This document shows positions 8,687 to 17,110 of a stretch of 61,494 nucleotides of DNA, piece by piece. Below the pieces are notes generated by a model that was not told the DNA's origin, searched no databases, and worked only from the letters and a program-made list of their open reading frames with translations. Both the position numbers and the translations under genes were made by a program. The DNA is taken from assembly GCA_017408485.1 (NCBI GenBank), contig JAFQUM010000040.1, positions 1 through 61,494 of the forward strand, in the 5' to 3' direction. This stretch comes from Clostridia bacterium. GTDB taxonomy: Bacteria > Bacillota > Clostridia > Oscillospirales > Butyricicoccaceae. Within the stretch, counting starts at the first letter, position 1. Each line of letters starts with the position of its first letter.

Positions 8687-9439
8687 ATGGGCACAGTCAT
8701 AGCAGTGGCATCGGGCAAGGGCGGAACGGGAAAAAGCTCCTTTTGTTCCAATATTGCAGTAGCGCTTTGCGCAGCAGGTGAAAAGGTCCTGCTTATTGAT
8801 ACCGATGCAGGGCTCAGAAGTCTTGATCTCATTCTTGGAATGAGCAATAAGGTGCTCTTCAGCTATGCCGATGTCATCGAAGGAAAATGCTCGCTGAAAG
8901 AAGCGGCGATAACCCACGATGTAGTTAAAAACCTCTATATGCTTACAGCACCCGCAACGCCCCGTGTCTTCACAAAAGAACAATGTAAGGCACTTGTTGA
9001 AAGAGCAAAAGCCCATTTCACCTACACCATCATAGATTGTCCTGCAGGCATCAGCGATAATGTTATGGATTTCTGCGGTGCAGCCGACAGAGCGATCGTA
9101 GTTTCCACCCCCGACCATACATCTCTGAGATGCGGTCAAAAGGCGGGAATACTGATGGAGCAGGAGGGACAAAAGTTTGTTAAAATTGCCGTCAACCGCG
9201 TCAGAAGCAACCTGATAGATCGCGGTGAAGCGGTAAATATAGATGCGGCAATGGATCAAGCAGGTCTGGGACTCATAGGCATTATTCCCGAGGATAAGGG
9301 AGTTATCGCCTGCGGCAACGGAGGCAAGCTTCTTGCCTTTGAAAGAAAAAGTCCCGCTTGGCAGGCTTATTCCAATATAGCCGCAAGGATAAGAGGAGAA
9401 AAGGTACGCCTACTTGACGGAGTCGGTGGACGGTTTTAA
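8687..9439 (+). CDS. minD: MinD-like ParA-family ATPase
   Basis: This 250-residue protein has the deviant Walker A motif KGGTGKSS at about residues 11-18. It also has the MinD-like switch text LLIDTDAGLRSLDLILG and the TIIDCPAGI Walker B region. MinD is the membrane-cycling ATPase that positions MinC to block polar septa. The usual C-terminal amphipathic membrane-targeting helix is not obvious: the protein ends GEKVRLLDGVGGRF. No minC, minE or divIVA is present. It opens an operon with an MGS-like gene, hisS and aspS. A MinD paralogue with another cargo is possible. Confidence 0.78.
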   Translation: MGTVIAVASGKGGTGKSSFCSNIAVALCAAGEKVLLIDTDAGLRSLDLILGMSNKVLFSYADVIEGKCSLKEAAITHDVVKNLYMLTAPATPRVFTKEQCKALVERAKAHFTYTIIDCPAGISDNVMDFCGAADRAIVVSTPDHTSLRCGQKAGILMEQEGQKFVKIAVNRVRSNLIDRGEAVNIDAAMDQAGLGLIGIIPEDKGVIACGNGGKLLAFERKSPAWQAYSNIAARIRGEKVRLLDGVGGRF

Positions 9440-9453
9440 GAAGGAGGACAAGC

Positions 9454-9876
9454 ATGACAGTAGCAATTATTGCCGAAAACACCAAAAAAGAGCTGATGAT
9501 CCAGTTCTGCATTGCCTATGCAGGTATCCTTGCAAAACACGAGATCTTGGCAACGCGCACAACGGGAAAGATGGTCGCAGATGCCACGGGTCTTAATATC
9601 AACTGCCTTATGCCCGGAATCGGCGGCGGTGAAGAGCAGATAGCCGCTCGTTGCGCCTATAACGAGATAGATCTGGTTCTGCTTCTCCGCGATCCAACTA
9701 TGGATTACGGACAAACATCCCAACACAATGAGATACTTAAGCAATGCGATAGTAATAACATACCCGTTGCAACCAGCCTTGCATCGGCAGAGGTCATGGT
9801 CCTCGCCCTTGATCGCGGTGACCTTGACTGGAGAGAGATCGTAAATCCCACACTTAAGGACGGAAGAAAAAAATGA
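9454..9876 (+). CDS. Methylglyoxal-synthase-like protein, probably not catalytic
   Basis: This 140-residue protein is collinear with MgsA. It has an ATRTTG phosphate-loop counterpart, an LRDP segment at 78-81, IPVATSLASAE and a C-terminal LDRGDLDWRE. The residues known to act in MgsA are replaced: the HD pair near the N-terminus is E8-N9, the GGDQ aspartate is E60, and the HxxD pair after the DP motif is Q87 and Q90. MgsA turns dihydroxyacetone phosphate into methylglyoxal; this protein would not be expected to do so. A ligand-sensing role of the MGS fold, as in carbamoyl phosphate synthase, is one alternative. It overlaps hisS by four bases. Confidence 0.8.
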   Translation: MTVAIIAENTKKELMIQFCIAYAGILAKHEILATRTTGKMVADATGLNINCLMPGIGGGEEQIAARCAYNEIDLVLLLRDPTMDYGQTSQHNEILKQCDSNNIPVATSLASAEVMVLALDRGDLDWREIVNPTLKDGRKK

Positions 9877-11144
9877 GCCAAAAGATCCAACGCCCAAAGG
9901 GCACAGCTGATGTAACGGTATCAGAGGTTTACCGTTGGCACTATGTTGAAAATATGCTCCGTGAAAATGCCCGCTTGTTCGGTTATCGTGAGACCCGTTT
10001 TCCGGTGTTTGAGCATACCGAGCTTTTTATTCGCGGTGTAGGCGATACCACCGATGTGGTACAAAAAGAGATGTACACCTTTGAGGATAAGGGAGGCAGA
10101 AGCATTACTCTGCGCCCCGAAGGCACAGCATCCACAGTGCGTTCTTACATCGAAAACGGCGAGGCGCAGAACGGCGCGCCCTATAAGGCGTATTATATAG
10201 TTCCCAATTTCAGATACGAAAAGCCTCAGGCAGGCAGACTCCGTGAGCACCATCAGTTCGGTATCGAATGCTTTGGTGCGGGCAGCTATGCCGCTGATGC
10301 CGAGGTCATCGCTATTGCGGCTTCCTTTATCAAAAAGCTGGGCATCAAGACCAAGCTGAAGATAAACTCCATCGGCTGTCCCCATTGCCGTCCCGCATAC
10401 CACAAGGCGTTGCGTGAATACTTTGAAAGCAAAAAGGGCGAGCTTTGTGAGACCTGTCTTTCCCGTTTGGAAAAGAATCCTATGCGTATTCTCGACTGCA
10501 AGAGCCCCGTTTGCTCCGCAATTGCCGAGGATGCACCCCGCGCAGTAGATTATCTGTGTGACGATTGCCGCGATCATTTTGAAGGCCTTAAACAGAGCCT
10601 TACCGATATGGGTATAGATTTCGCAGTTGATACCTCCATTGTCCGCGGACTTGACTATTACACCAAGACAGTATTCGAGTTCGTCTTTGACGGAATCGGC
10701 GCTCAGGGAACAGTTTGCGGCGGAGGAAGATACGACGGACTTATCGAGCAGCTTGGCGGCGCGGCAACTCCTGCAGTAGGTTTTGGTTGCGGAATTGAGA
10801 GATTGCTCCTTGCTGCCGATGCTTCAGGTTTTGTATTTCCCGATGCTCCCACTTGCGATGTATACATTGCATCGGCAGATGCTGTGGGCGCAAAGCAGGC
10901 ACTTAAAATTGCGTCCGAGCTGAGAGCCTTGGGCGTTTCGGTAGAGACCGACCTTTGCTCACGCGGTCTTAAGGCACAGATGAAAAATGCTGATAGGATC
11001 GGTGCAAAATACACCATAGTGCTTGGCGAAAATGAAGTTAATGAGAATAAGGCTATTCTTAAAAATATGAAGCTTAAGGAGCAGCTTGAAAGCTCCTTGG
11101 ATGCATCTTGTATTGCCGAGGCAATAAAGAAAGGAAGCAACTGA
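9873..11144 (+). CDS. hisS: Histidyl-tRNA synthetase
   Basis: This 423-residue class II synthetase charges tRNA-His. The histidine-specific motifs are RGLDYYTKTVFEF and the motif 2 region PNFRYEKPQAGRLREHHQFG. Motif 3 is GFGCGIERLLL. A four-cysteine set lies at about residues 169-172 and 190-193. The C-terminal anticodon-binding domain follows. The start ATG overlaps the preceding stop (ATGA), and aspS begins one base after its stop, an arrangement common in Firmicutes. Confidence 0.97.
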   Translation: MSQKIQRPKGTADVTVSEVYRWHYVENMLRENARLFGYRETRFPVFEHTELFIRGVGDTTDVVQKEMYTFEDKGGRSITLRPEGTASTVRSYIENGEAQNGAPYKAYYIVPNFRYEKPQAGRLREHHQFGIECFGAGSYAADAEVIAIAASFIKKLGIKTKLKINSIGCPHCRPAYHKALREYFESKKGELCETCLSRLEKNPMRILDCKSPVCSAIAEDAPRAVDYLCDDCRDHFEGLKQSLTDMGIDFAVDTSIVRGLDYYTKTVFEFVFDGIGAQGTVCGGGRYDGLIEQLGGAATPAVGFGCGIERLLLAADASGFVFPDAPTCDVYIASADAVGAKQALKIASELRALGVSVETDLCSRGLKAQMKNADRIGAKYTIVLGENEVNENKAILKNMKLKEQLESSLDASCIAEAIKKGSN

Positions 11145-11145
11145 T

Positions 11146-12915
11146 ATGAAAGTCACAAATCGCGTATATTGCGGAAGTCTCCGCGAAGAGAATATAGGAC
11201 AAAAGGTGACCGTCTGCGGTTGGGTGGCAAGAAACCGCGACCTTGGCGCCCTTATCTTTATCGATGTCCGTGACAGAGAGGGTATAGTTCAGTGCGTATT
11301 TGACCGCAGTGTCAACGATGAGCTGGCAGAAAAGGCATTTGCCCTCCGCGCAGAGTATACTGTCAGAGTAACAGGTACTGTGCGTATGCGTTCCAGCATC
11401 AATGACAAGATCCCCACCGGTAAGATCGAGATCGTTGCCGAGGAGCTGGAGGTCTATTCTGTTTCCGAGACCCCTCCCTTTGAGATTCTCGACGAGGTCA
11501 ATGTCAATGATACACTTCGCCTTAAATACCGCTATCTCGACCTGCGTCGTCCCTCCCTGCAGAGAACATTGGCTATCCGCCACCGCGTTGCAAAGATCGC
11601 CCGCGACTACTTTGACGAAAACGGCTTCTTTGAGATAGAGACCCCCATCCTTACAAAGTCCACCCCCGAAGGCGCAAGAGATTATCTGGTGCCCTCCCGT
11701 GTCCATCCCGGTAAGTTCTACGCTCTGCCTCAGTCTCCTCAGCAGTATAAGCAGCTGCTGATGCTGGCAGGCTATGACAGATATTTCCAGATCGCCCGTT
11801 GTTTCCGTGACGAAGATCTGCGCTATGACCGTCAGCCCGAGTTTACTCAGATCGACCTCGAGATGAGTTTTGTTGATGTTGACGATGTCATCGCAATGCA
11901 AGAAGGTTTCTTAAAGCGTCTGTTCAAGGATGTTCTGAATGTTGATGTTCAAACTCCCTTCCCACGAATCACCTATAAAGAGGCTATGGCTCGCTATGGC
12001 TCCGATAAGCCCGATGTTCGCTTTGATATGGAACTTGTTGACCTGACCGAAGCTACCCGCTCCTGCGGCTTTGCCGTGTTTGAAAATGCGGGAACAGTTC
12101 AGGCTATCAATGTCAAGGGCGGCGGCGACAAGCTCAGCCGTAAGGAGATCGATGCTCTTGGTGAGTTCGTAAAGAGCTACAAGGCAAAAGGACTTGCTTG
12201 GCTCAAGACCACATCAAGCGGCGAAATGAGTTCCTCCTTTGCAAAGTTTATGACCGAAGAAAGCATCGAAGCCATCAAGGCTAAGGCTCAGGTCGTCCCA
12301 GGGGATCTGCTGCTCTGCGTAGCTCACGAGGATGAAGAGACCGCACAAAATGCAGTGGGCGCACTTCGTTGCCACGTTGCCAAGAAGATGGGACTTATCC
12401 CCGAAGGTGTATTTAAGCTTCTGTGGGTCGTTGAGTTCCCCATGTTCGAATATGGCGAGGACGATGACGGCAACACCCGACTCTATGCAAAGCATCATCC
12501 GTTTACCGCTCCTATGGACGAGGATATCGAGCTGTTTGACACCGCACCCGAAAAAATGCGTGCAAAGGCTTACGACATCGTTCTCAACGGCACCGAGCTG
12601 GGCGGAGGTTCTATCAGAATCCATCGCTCCGATATTCAGCAGAAGATGTTCAAGGCTCTCGGATTCACCGCTGAAGATGCAATGGCTCGCTTTGGTTATC
12701 TCATTAATGCATTCCGTTACGGTGCACCTCCCCACGGCGGTCTGGCATACGGACTTGACAGAATCGTTATGCACCTCGCAAACACCGAGTCAATCCGTGA
12801 CGTTATTGCATTCCCCAAGGTACAGAACGCTTCCGAGCTGATGACAGATGCTCCCGACTTTGTTGATGATAAGCAGCTGAAAGAGTTGTCCATCAAGACC
12901 GACATAGAAGAATAA
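11146..12915 (+). CDS. aspS: Aspartyl-tRNA synthetase
   Basis: This 589-residue bacterial-type AspRS has an N-terminal OB-fold anticodon domain. The class II core shows RYLDLRRPSLQRTL, FCFRDEDLRYDRQPEFTQ-type motif 2 text (IARCFRDEDLRYDRQPEFTQ) and the motif 3 segment GGLAYGLDRIVM. The inserted GAD domain of bacterial enzymes is at about residues 280-420. It is the last gene of the operon and is followed by a strong terminator. Whether it is discriminating or also makes Asp-tRNA-Asn cannot be read here. Confidence 0.97.
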   Translation: MKVTNRVYCGSLREENIGQKVTVCGWVARNRDLGALIFIDVRDREGIVQCVFDRSVNDELAEKAFALRAEYTVRVTGTVRMRSSINDKIPTGKIEIVAEELEVYSVSETPPFEILDEVNVNDTLRLKYRYLDLRRPSLQRTLAIRHRVAKIARDYFDENGFFEIETPILTKSTPEGARDYLVPSRVHPGKFYALPQSPQQYKQLLMLAGYDRYFQIARCFRDEDLRYDRQPEFTQIDLEMSFVDVDDVIAMQEGFLKRLFKDVLNVDVQTPFPRITYKEAMARYGSDKPDVRFDMELVDLTEATRSCGFAVFENAGTVQAINVKGGGDKLSRKEIDALGEFVKSYKAKGLAWLKTTSSGEMSSSFAKFMTEESIEAIKAKAQVVPGDLLLCVAHEDEETAQNAVGALRCHVAKKMGLIPEGVFKLLWVVEFPMFEYGEDDDGNTRLYAKHHPFTAPMDEDIELFDTAPEKMRAKAYDIVLNGTELGGGSIRIHRSDIQQKMFKALGFTAEDAMARFGYLINAFRYGAPPHGGLAYGLDRIVMHLANTESIRDVIAFPKVQNASELMTDAPDFVDDKQLKELSIKTDIEE

Positions 12916-12925
12916 GATAAAATAA

Positions 12926-12958
12926 AAGCCTGCGAGTTTAAACTCGCAGGCTTGTTTT
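12926..12958. terminator. Bidirectional terminator, aspS / giant secreted protein
   Basis: A 28-base perfect palindrome built on AAGCCTGCGAGTTT (12926-12939) is followed by TGTTTTT. It serves both converging genes. Confidence 0.9.
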
Positions 12959-15900
12959 TATTTACGCTTTTTTATGACTATTATAATTGCCGCGGCTGCG
13001 ATGACTACTACTGCGCCGACTATAATTACCCAAACGGGGAAGCCGCTATCGGGTGAGTTCTCTCCACTGTCCACTGCGGGCATATCGGTGCCCTCGTTGG
13101 GAGTATCGGGCTCAGCAGGCTTGTCGGGGTCTGCGGGTGCATCGGGCTTGGTAGGCTCATCAGGCTTTGCGGGAGTATCGGGCTCTGCAGGTGTATTGGG
13201 TTCATCGGGTTTTGCGGGTATATCGGGTTTGATAGGCTCATCGGGCTTATCGGGTGTGACGGGAGTATCGACCTTTTCGGTCTTGGTCTTGCCGCAGATT
13301 ACGCAGGTGAAGGTCTTTGTGTCGCCATTCACCTTACCACTGTCGTAGCTATGCTCGGTCAGCTTGGCTATGGTCTCGGTCTTGGTCTCACTGCATATCG
13401 AGCAGGTGAAGGTGCGTTCACCCTCCTCCTTACAGGTGGCGGTCTTTGTTACCTTTCCACTATCCCAAGTGTGGGAAGTCAGCTTTGCAACTGTTTCAGT
13501 TTTTGTTTCACCGCAGGAGCAGGTGAAGGTGCGTTCGCCCTCCTCCCTGCAGGAAGCGGCCTTTGTAACAGTACCTGCATCCCAGCTATGCTCGTGAGGA
13601 GCAATGGGCTCATCGGGCTTTACGGGGACATTTATTCCCGCAGTGGAATAGCTCAGCGTCAGCGAGGGACGAAGCACGCAGAATGCGGCTTTTGCCATCA
13701 TACCTTCAAGCAAATGTGTTACCTTTGAGCCACTTACTGTCTGTACGCCATTTGAATCAGCGGTATAGAAGGTGCTATCACCGCCATAGATATATACCTT
13801 GGCACTTTCACCGGGGTTTTCCGCATATACAAGCAGGTCGCCCACAACAAAATAGCATTCAAGCAGAGACCTTGTACGCATATAAGGACCGCTGAAGCGT
13901 TCTTCGCGATTCTTTCCGTGCTGTGCGCAGCATGTGAATGGCTTGTTGCAAAAATCATATTGACCGCCAAAAAGATGGGGCGCAAGCATTGTAAAGCCTT
14001 GGGTATTGCTGTCGGTCAGTACATAGTGCTTGCTATAAGAACTTGTACTTGAACTGCCGCCTGACGAGGAGGTGTGGTACTCCAAAACACTTGTCAGTGC
14101 ATCGGTTGCAGAAGCAAAGGGAAGAGTGCACTGTATTTTACTGTAAAGTGCCTTTGCAAGAGCATATCCGTCGGTTTGACCCGACATTTCAGAAAGCAGA
14201 TAGCTTATAGCATATTGCTCATCTGTATTCATAGTTTTGCCCACAACGATGGGAGAGCTGTTAAGATAAACTCCGTTTATGGTGGAGGTGTCCAAAAGCT
14301 CAATAGTACCGCTTGCCGATGAGGATACCTTGATCTTGGCGGTGAAGGTCTTCTCCTCTCCTGCATCCACACTGCCGAAAATGGTTATCTTGCGAGAGGA
14401 AGCATCATATTTTCCGCCTGATACATAGGTCAGCGATGTGGGCAAAGGCTCGACTATCTCAACTGTTTTCGCAGTGTTGTTGAGATTTTTTACATGGTAT
14501 GTAAAGGTGATCTCCTGACCCTTGCTTGCGGTCTGACCGAGGGTAACCGAGCTTTCCTTGTATGCAACAATATTTACAAGGCCGTTAAGTCTTGCTTGAG
14601 CTTGAGAGGTTACGGTGTTGCATTTGCCGGTAGCAAAGGGACGAAGGATAACGACCTCGTTTTGCTTCTTGAACATATTTCTGTATCCGTCGGGGGAGGT
14701 GAAAGCCTCCAAGGGTTCCACCACCATACCGCCGTTTAACTCATACTTGTCGTGCTGAGCGTTGATATTGTAGTCAGCGCCGCCCAATGCTGCCTGGCTT
14801 GCACCGGAGCAGTGTACGATATATCCGTTGCCCACATACAAGAAAGCGTGACCTTCCTGTTTTGCCGCATTGGGCTCGTACTTAACATTGCAGTATACAA
14901 GTATATCACCGGGCTGAACGATGCTGTGAATATCATTCATTGCAGAGGCTTTCTCTGCATCGGTCACTGCTGAGCCGTCACCCCAAGAGTATACGCAAAG
15001 ATTTGAATAAATGCCCGTCTTATTGGTGTCGCGGTAACGGACAAGATGACGGGTGGATGTAGCTTCACTGCCGTCAGCCTGCTTGAACTTAAAGTCGAAA
15101 ACCTCATCATATACCGCTGCGGTCCATGCAGAGCAGTCAGTATAATATAGGTTTTGCGGTGTAGCCTGCTCGGGCGCCATCAGGTGCTCGGAAATTACTC
15201 TGCGATAAAGGGTGGAAAATCCCATTGCCGATGTAAATGAAGTTTGGTCATACTGAAGCCAATTTCCACGGTGTACATAAGCCATCGACGTTGCCATCAG
15301 CGCATTGAAGTTTTTATTGTATTCGCTTGCGCTTTCAATAAGTCGGCTGTCGGTCGTGCCCGGCTTTGTAAGAGTGTCATAGGTCAGAGCCTTGGAGTCA
15401 TCGTGATCGGTAACTGTGGGCTCTTCATCTTTAACTATAATATGTGCGGCACGCTGAAGTAGCTTTGCATCCTCGGCGGTAAGTTGTCCGTAAACATCCA
15501 TACCGACAGGGGAGTTGCCTGTCAGCATCAAATAAAGGAGGCAAGCGTTGAAATAGCTTCCTTCAAGGGAGGGATTTCTACGGTCACTGCAATAAAGATC
15601 GATTCCCGAACCCTTGTTAAGATTTCCGTTCTTAATAAAATCCTGCCAAGCCTGTCCTATATGTAACAGCTCCGAGGAAACGGCTGTAAAGCCTGCACTC
15701 ATTGAGCGAGCGTGTGATTTGATATCCCTATTATGTGTAGCTCTGGAGAGATCAGCCTTGGATGAGCCTAAAAGGGATTTTCTGCTTTCAGCAGGGAAAT
15801 CATCATCAAAGGCGGGAGGGACAAAAAAGCTTACCTTTGTGTTGGGAGAATATTTACCCAATTGTTCTTCAAACCAATCAATGCACTTCTTTTCAATATC

Positions 15901-16392
15901 GGGGAACCAATAAAGACTGTAGTCTCTGCCTATCATCAAGATAACGTGGTCAAGGGGAGAGCTTTTGTCGTTGAGTGATTCAAAAAAATACGCAAGCTTG
16001 CTGCCCTTGGGACCCACTATTGAAGCGGAAGCTGTGGGACGGATAGAACTGCCAGATGCATATTCGCTCCACTCAAAAAGCTCCCACAGATTGTAGGTGT
16101 CTGTGGTGGTGCCTTCGTTGTTATAGGTGCTTGCGGCTATATCAAGACGGATACCGTCTTTTGCGGCAAAGTTTTTAGTAAGGTCAAGGATATTATTTGT
16201 AGAAACAGCGGCATCACCAAAAACAAAAATGCTCAGCACATTGTCGTCATTTCCGTCCAGCTTTCCTCCCAAAAGCTGAGGGCGTAAGGGCTCGGTTGCC
16301 GCAAAAGAAGTCAGGGGCATAAATTGCAACACTGTTGCAATCATTAAAACAAAGCTCAGCGCTTTGCAAAATACAGATGAGATCTTTTTCAT
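12958..16392 (-). CDS. Giant secreted SGNH-like/NlpC-P60-like protein with Cys-rich repeats and membrane anchor
   Basis: This 1144-residue protein starts at ATG 16392 (GGAGGAG upstream). In order: signal peptide (1-31); SGNH/DUF4886-like domain (about 50-320, ending D-R-R-N-P-S-L-E-G-S-Y); cysteine-peptidase-like domain (about 395-590) with DCSAW (C420) and GHAFLYVG (H515); DUF11-like beta domain (about 620-720); degenerate second peptidase-like domain (about 730-910); three Cys-rich modules (about 935-1040, pattern HSWD..G.V...C..EGERTFTC..C); a Pro/Asp/Lys-rich stalk (1043-1100); transmembrane helix (about 1119-1140) and KKRK tail. It should be held on the outer membrane face with the stalk spanning the wall. 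No sortase motif is seen. It is a clear paralogue of the 1791-residue protein at 17712-23087. Cell-wall remodelling or adhesion is an inference. Confidence 0.85.
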   Translation of the reverse strand: MKKISSVFCKALSFVLMIATVLQFMPLTSFAATEPLRPQLLGGKLDGNDDNVLSIFVFGDAAVSTNNILDLTKNFAAKDGIRLDIAASTYNNEGTTTDTYNLWELFEWSEYASGSSIRPTASASIVGPKGSKLAYFFESLNDKSSPLDHVILMIGRDYSLYWFPDIEKKCIDWFEEQLGKYSPNTKVSFFVPPAFDDDFPAESRKSLLGSSKADLSRATHNRDIKSHARSMSAGFTAVSSELLHIGQAWQDFIKNGNLNKGSGIDLYCSDRRNPSLEGSYFNACLLYLMLTGNSPVGMDVYGQLTAEDAKLLQRAAHIIVKDEEPTVTDHDDSKALTYDTLTKPGTTDSRLIESASEYNKNFNALMATSMAYVHRGNWLQYDQTSFTSAMGFSTLYRRVISEHLMAPEQATPQNLYYTDCSAWTAAVYDEVFDFKFKQADGSEATSTRHLVRYRDTNKTGIYSNLCVYSWGDGSAVTDAEKASAMNDIHSIVQPGDILVYCNVKYEPNAAKQEGHAFLYVGNGYIVHCSGASQAALGGADYNINAQHDKYELNGGMVVEPLEAFTSPDGYRNMFKKQNEVVILRPFATGKCNTVTSQAQARLNGLVNIVAYKESSVTLGQTASKGQEITFTYHVKNLNNTAKTVEIVEPLPTSLTYVSGGKYDASSRKITIFGSVDAGEEKTFTAKIKVSSSASGTIELLDTSTINGVYLNSSPIVVGKTMNTDEQYAISYLLSEMSGQTDGYALAKALYSKIQCTLPFASATDALTSVLEYHTSSSGGSSSTSSYSKHYVLTDSNTQGFTMLAPHLFGGQYDFCNKPFTCCAQHGKNREERFSGPYMRTRSLLECYFVVGDLLVYAENPGESAKVYIYGGDSTFYTADSNGVQTVSGSKVTHLLEGMMAKAAFCVLRPSLTLSYSTAGINVPVKPDEPIAPHEHSWDAGTVTKAASCREEGERTFTCSCGETKTETVAKLTSHTWDSGKVTKTATCKEEGERTFTCSICSETKTETIAKLTEHSYDSGKVNGDTKTFTCVICGKTKTEKVDTPVTPDKPDEPIKPDIPAKPDEPNTPAEPDTPAKPDEPTKPDAPADPDKPAEPDTPNEGTDMPAVDSGENSPDSGFPVWVIIVGAVVVIAAAAIIIVIKKRK
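13085..13266 (-). repeat. Pro/Asp/Lys-rich coding repeat (stalk)
   Basis: Within the gene, short degenerate units encoding patterns such as KPDEP, KPDIP and PDTPAKPDEP repeat over about 60 codons. They lie between the Cys-rich modules and the membrane helix. Such stretches act as wall-spanning spacers in Gram-positive surface proteins. Confidence 0.8.
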
Positions 16393-16433
16393 AATGCTCC
16401 TCCATCGGATTGTATACATTTTATACCATTACT

Positions 16434-16462
16434 ACTATATCGGTTTTAGGTGTTTTAGTCAA
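16434..16462 (-). promoter_or_regulatory. Promoter of the 1144-aa secreted protein gene
   Basis: On the minus strand TTGACT (16462-16457) and TATAGT (16439-16434) are 17 bases apart. The palindrome TGTATACA (16411-16418) lies between this promoter and the start codon and could be an operator. Confidence 0.7.
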
Positions 16463-16548
16463 TATAAATGAATGGTAAAGCAGGGATAATTTACTGTTTC
16501 TTGACATATTTTGCCTAAAATGTTAAGGTTATACCGTGAGGTGAAATT

Positions 16549-16947
16549 ATGAAGGTTTTAGTAATAGACGGACAGGGTGGAAAGATGGGCAGAGAAATAA
16601 TCGAAAGCCTGCTTTTAAGCGACAAGGAGCTTGAAATAACCGCCGTAGGCACTAACAGTATGGCTACGGCTAATATGATAAAGGGCGGCGCCGTTCAGGC
16701 GGCTACCGGAGAAAATGCGGTGATCGTAGGAGCTCGCCGCGCCGATGTTATCGTGGGACCTATGGGCATTGTTATTGCCGACTCCCTTTTGGGTGAGATA
16801 ACTCCCGCAATGGCGGTTGCGGTAGGGCAGAGCAGTGCAAAAAAGGTACTTATTCCCGTCAGCCGTTGCGGAACAGTCATCGCGGGCGCAAGCGGAAGCA
16901 CAGGCGAGCTTATCAAAAAAGCGGTGGAGGAAATAATAAAGCTTTGA
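16549..16947 (+). CDS. DUF3842 family protein
   Basis: This 132-residue protein starts MKVLVIDGQGGKMGREIIESLL, a nucleotide-binding-like beta-Gly-rich-alpha start. It continues with VIVGPMGIVIADSLLGEITPAMAVAVGQSSAKKVLIP, text typical of the DUF3842 family of Clostridia, whose function is unknown. No membrane segment is present. It lies 157 bases from the divergent giant gene. A second promoter overlaps its own stop codon, so the ECF gene downstream is separately controlled. Confidence 0.8.
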   Translation: MKVLVIDGQGGKMGREIIESLLLSDKELEITAVGTNSMATANMIKGGAVQAATGENAVIVGARRADVIVGPMGIVIADSLLGEITPAMAVAVGQSSAKKVLIPVSRCGTVIAGASGSTGELIKKAVEEIIKL

Positions 16948-16972
16948 CACAATGTAAATTGTGTGGTATTAT
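16944..16972 (+). promoter_or_regulatory. Promoter of the ECF transporter gene
   Basis: TTGACA (16944-16949) and TATTAT (16967-16972) are 17 bases apart, and the -35 box overlaps the TGA of the preceding gene. Transcription would start near 16979, giving a leader of about 130 bases. Confidence 0.85.
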
Positions 16973-16978
16973 AGCCTT

Positions 16979-17093
16979 GTTGTCAGAAGGCAACATAAAA
17001 CGGCAGAAGCCGTCAAACCTATATGCAGAACATTATTCGACACTATGAAGGTATCGGTTTTTCTCACAGAGAAAAGGCGGTGCCTTATTTTTT
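16979..17093 (+). promoter_or_regulatory. Riboswitch-like leader with terminator upstream of an ECF transporter
   Basis: Two stems with identical AGAA loops come first (GTTGTC/GGCAAC at 16979-16994; ACGGC/GCCGT at 17000-17013). A single-stranded region AACCTATATGCAGAAC follows. Then comes a long imperfect stem from AAGGTATCG (17048-17056) to CGGTGCCTT (17078-17086), with inner arms TTTTCTC/GAGAAAA and a T run (17088-17093). ACCT at 17017-17020 can pair with AGGT at 17049-17052, which would open the terminator. This is the layout of a transcription-attenuating riboswitch. It does not match the TPP, THF, preQ1, cobalamin, SAM or FMN consensus as remembered. The ligand is unknown. Confidence 0.6.
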
Positions 17094-17110
17094 AGAAAGA
17101 GAGATATTAT

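Noticed and set aside
7994..9259. Minus-strand frame of 421 codons across the PBP2 and MinD-like genes
   Set aside because: It is Cys- and Tyr-rich, spans two well-supported genes and a promoter on the other strand, and resembles no protein family.
16979..17093. Assigning the ECF leader to the T-box, TPP, THF or preQ1 class
   Set aside because: The terminator arm GGCGGTGCC only superficially recalls the T-box TGGNACCGCG, and the conserved cores of the vitamin classes are absent.
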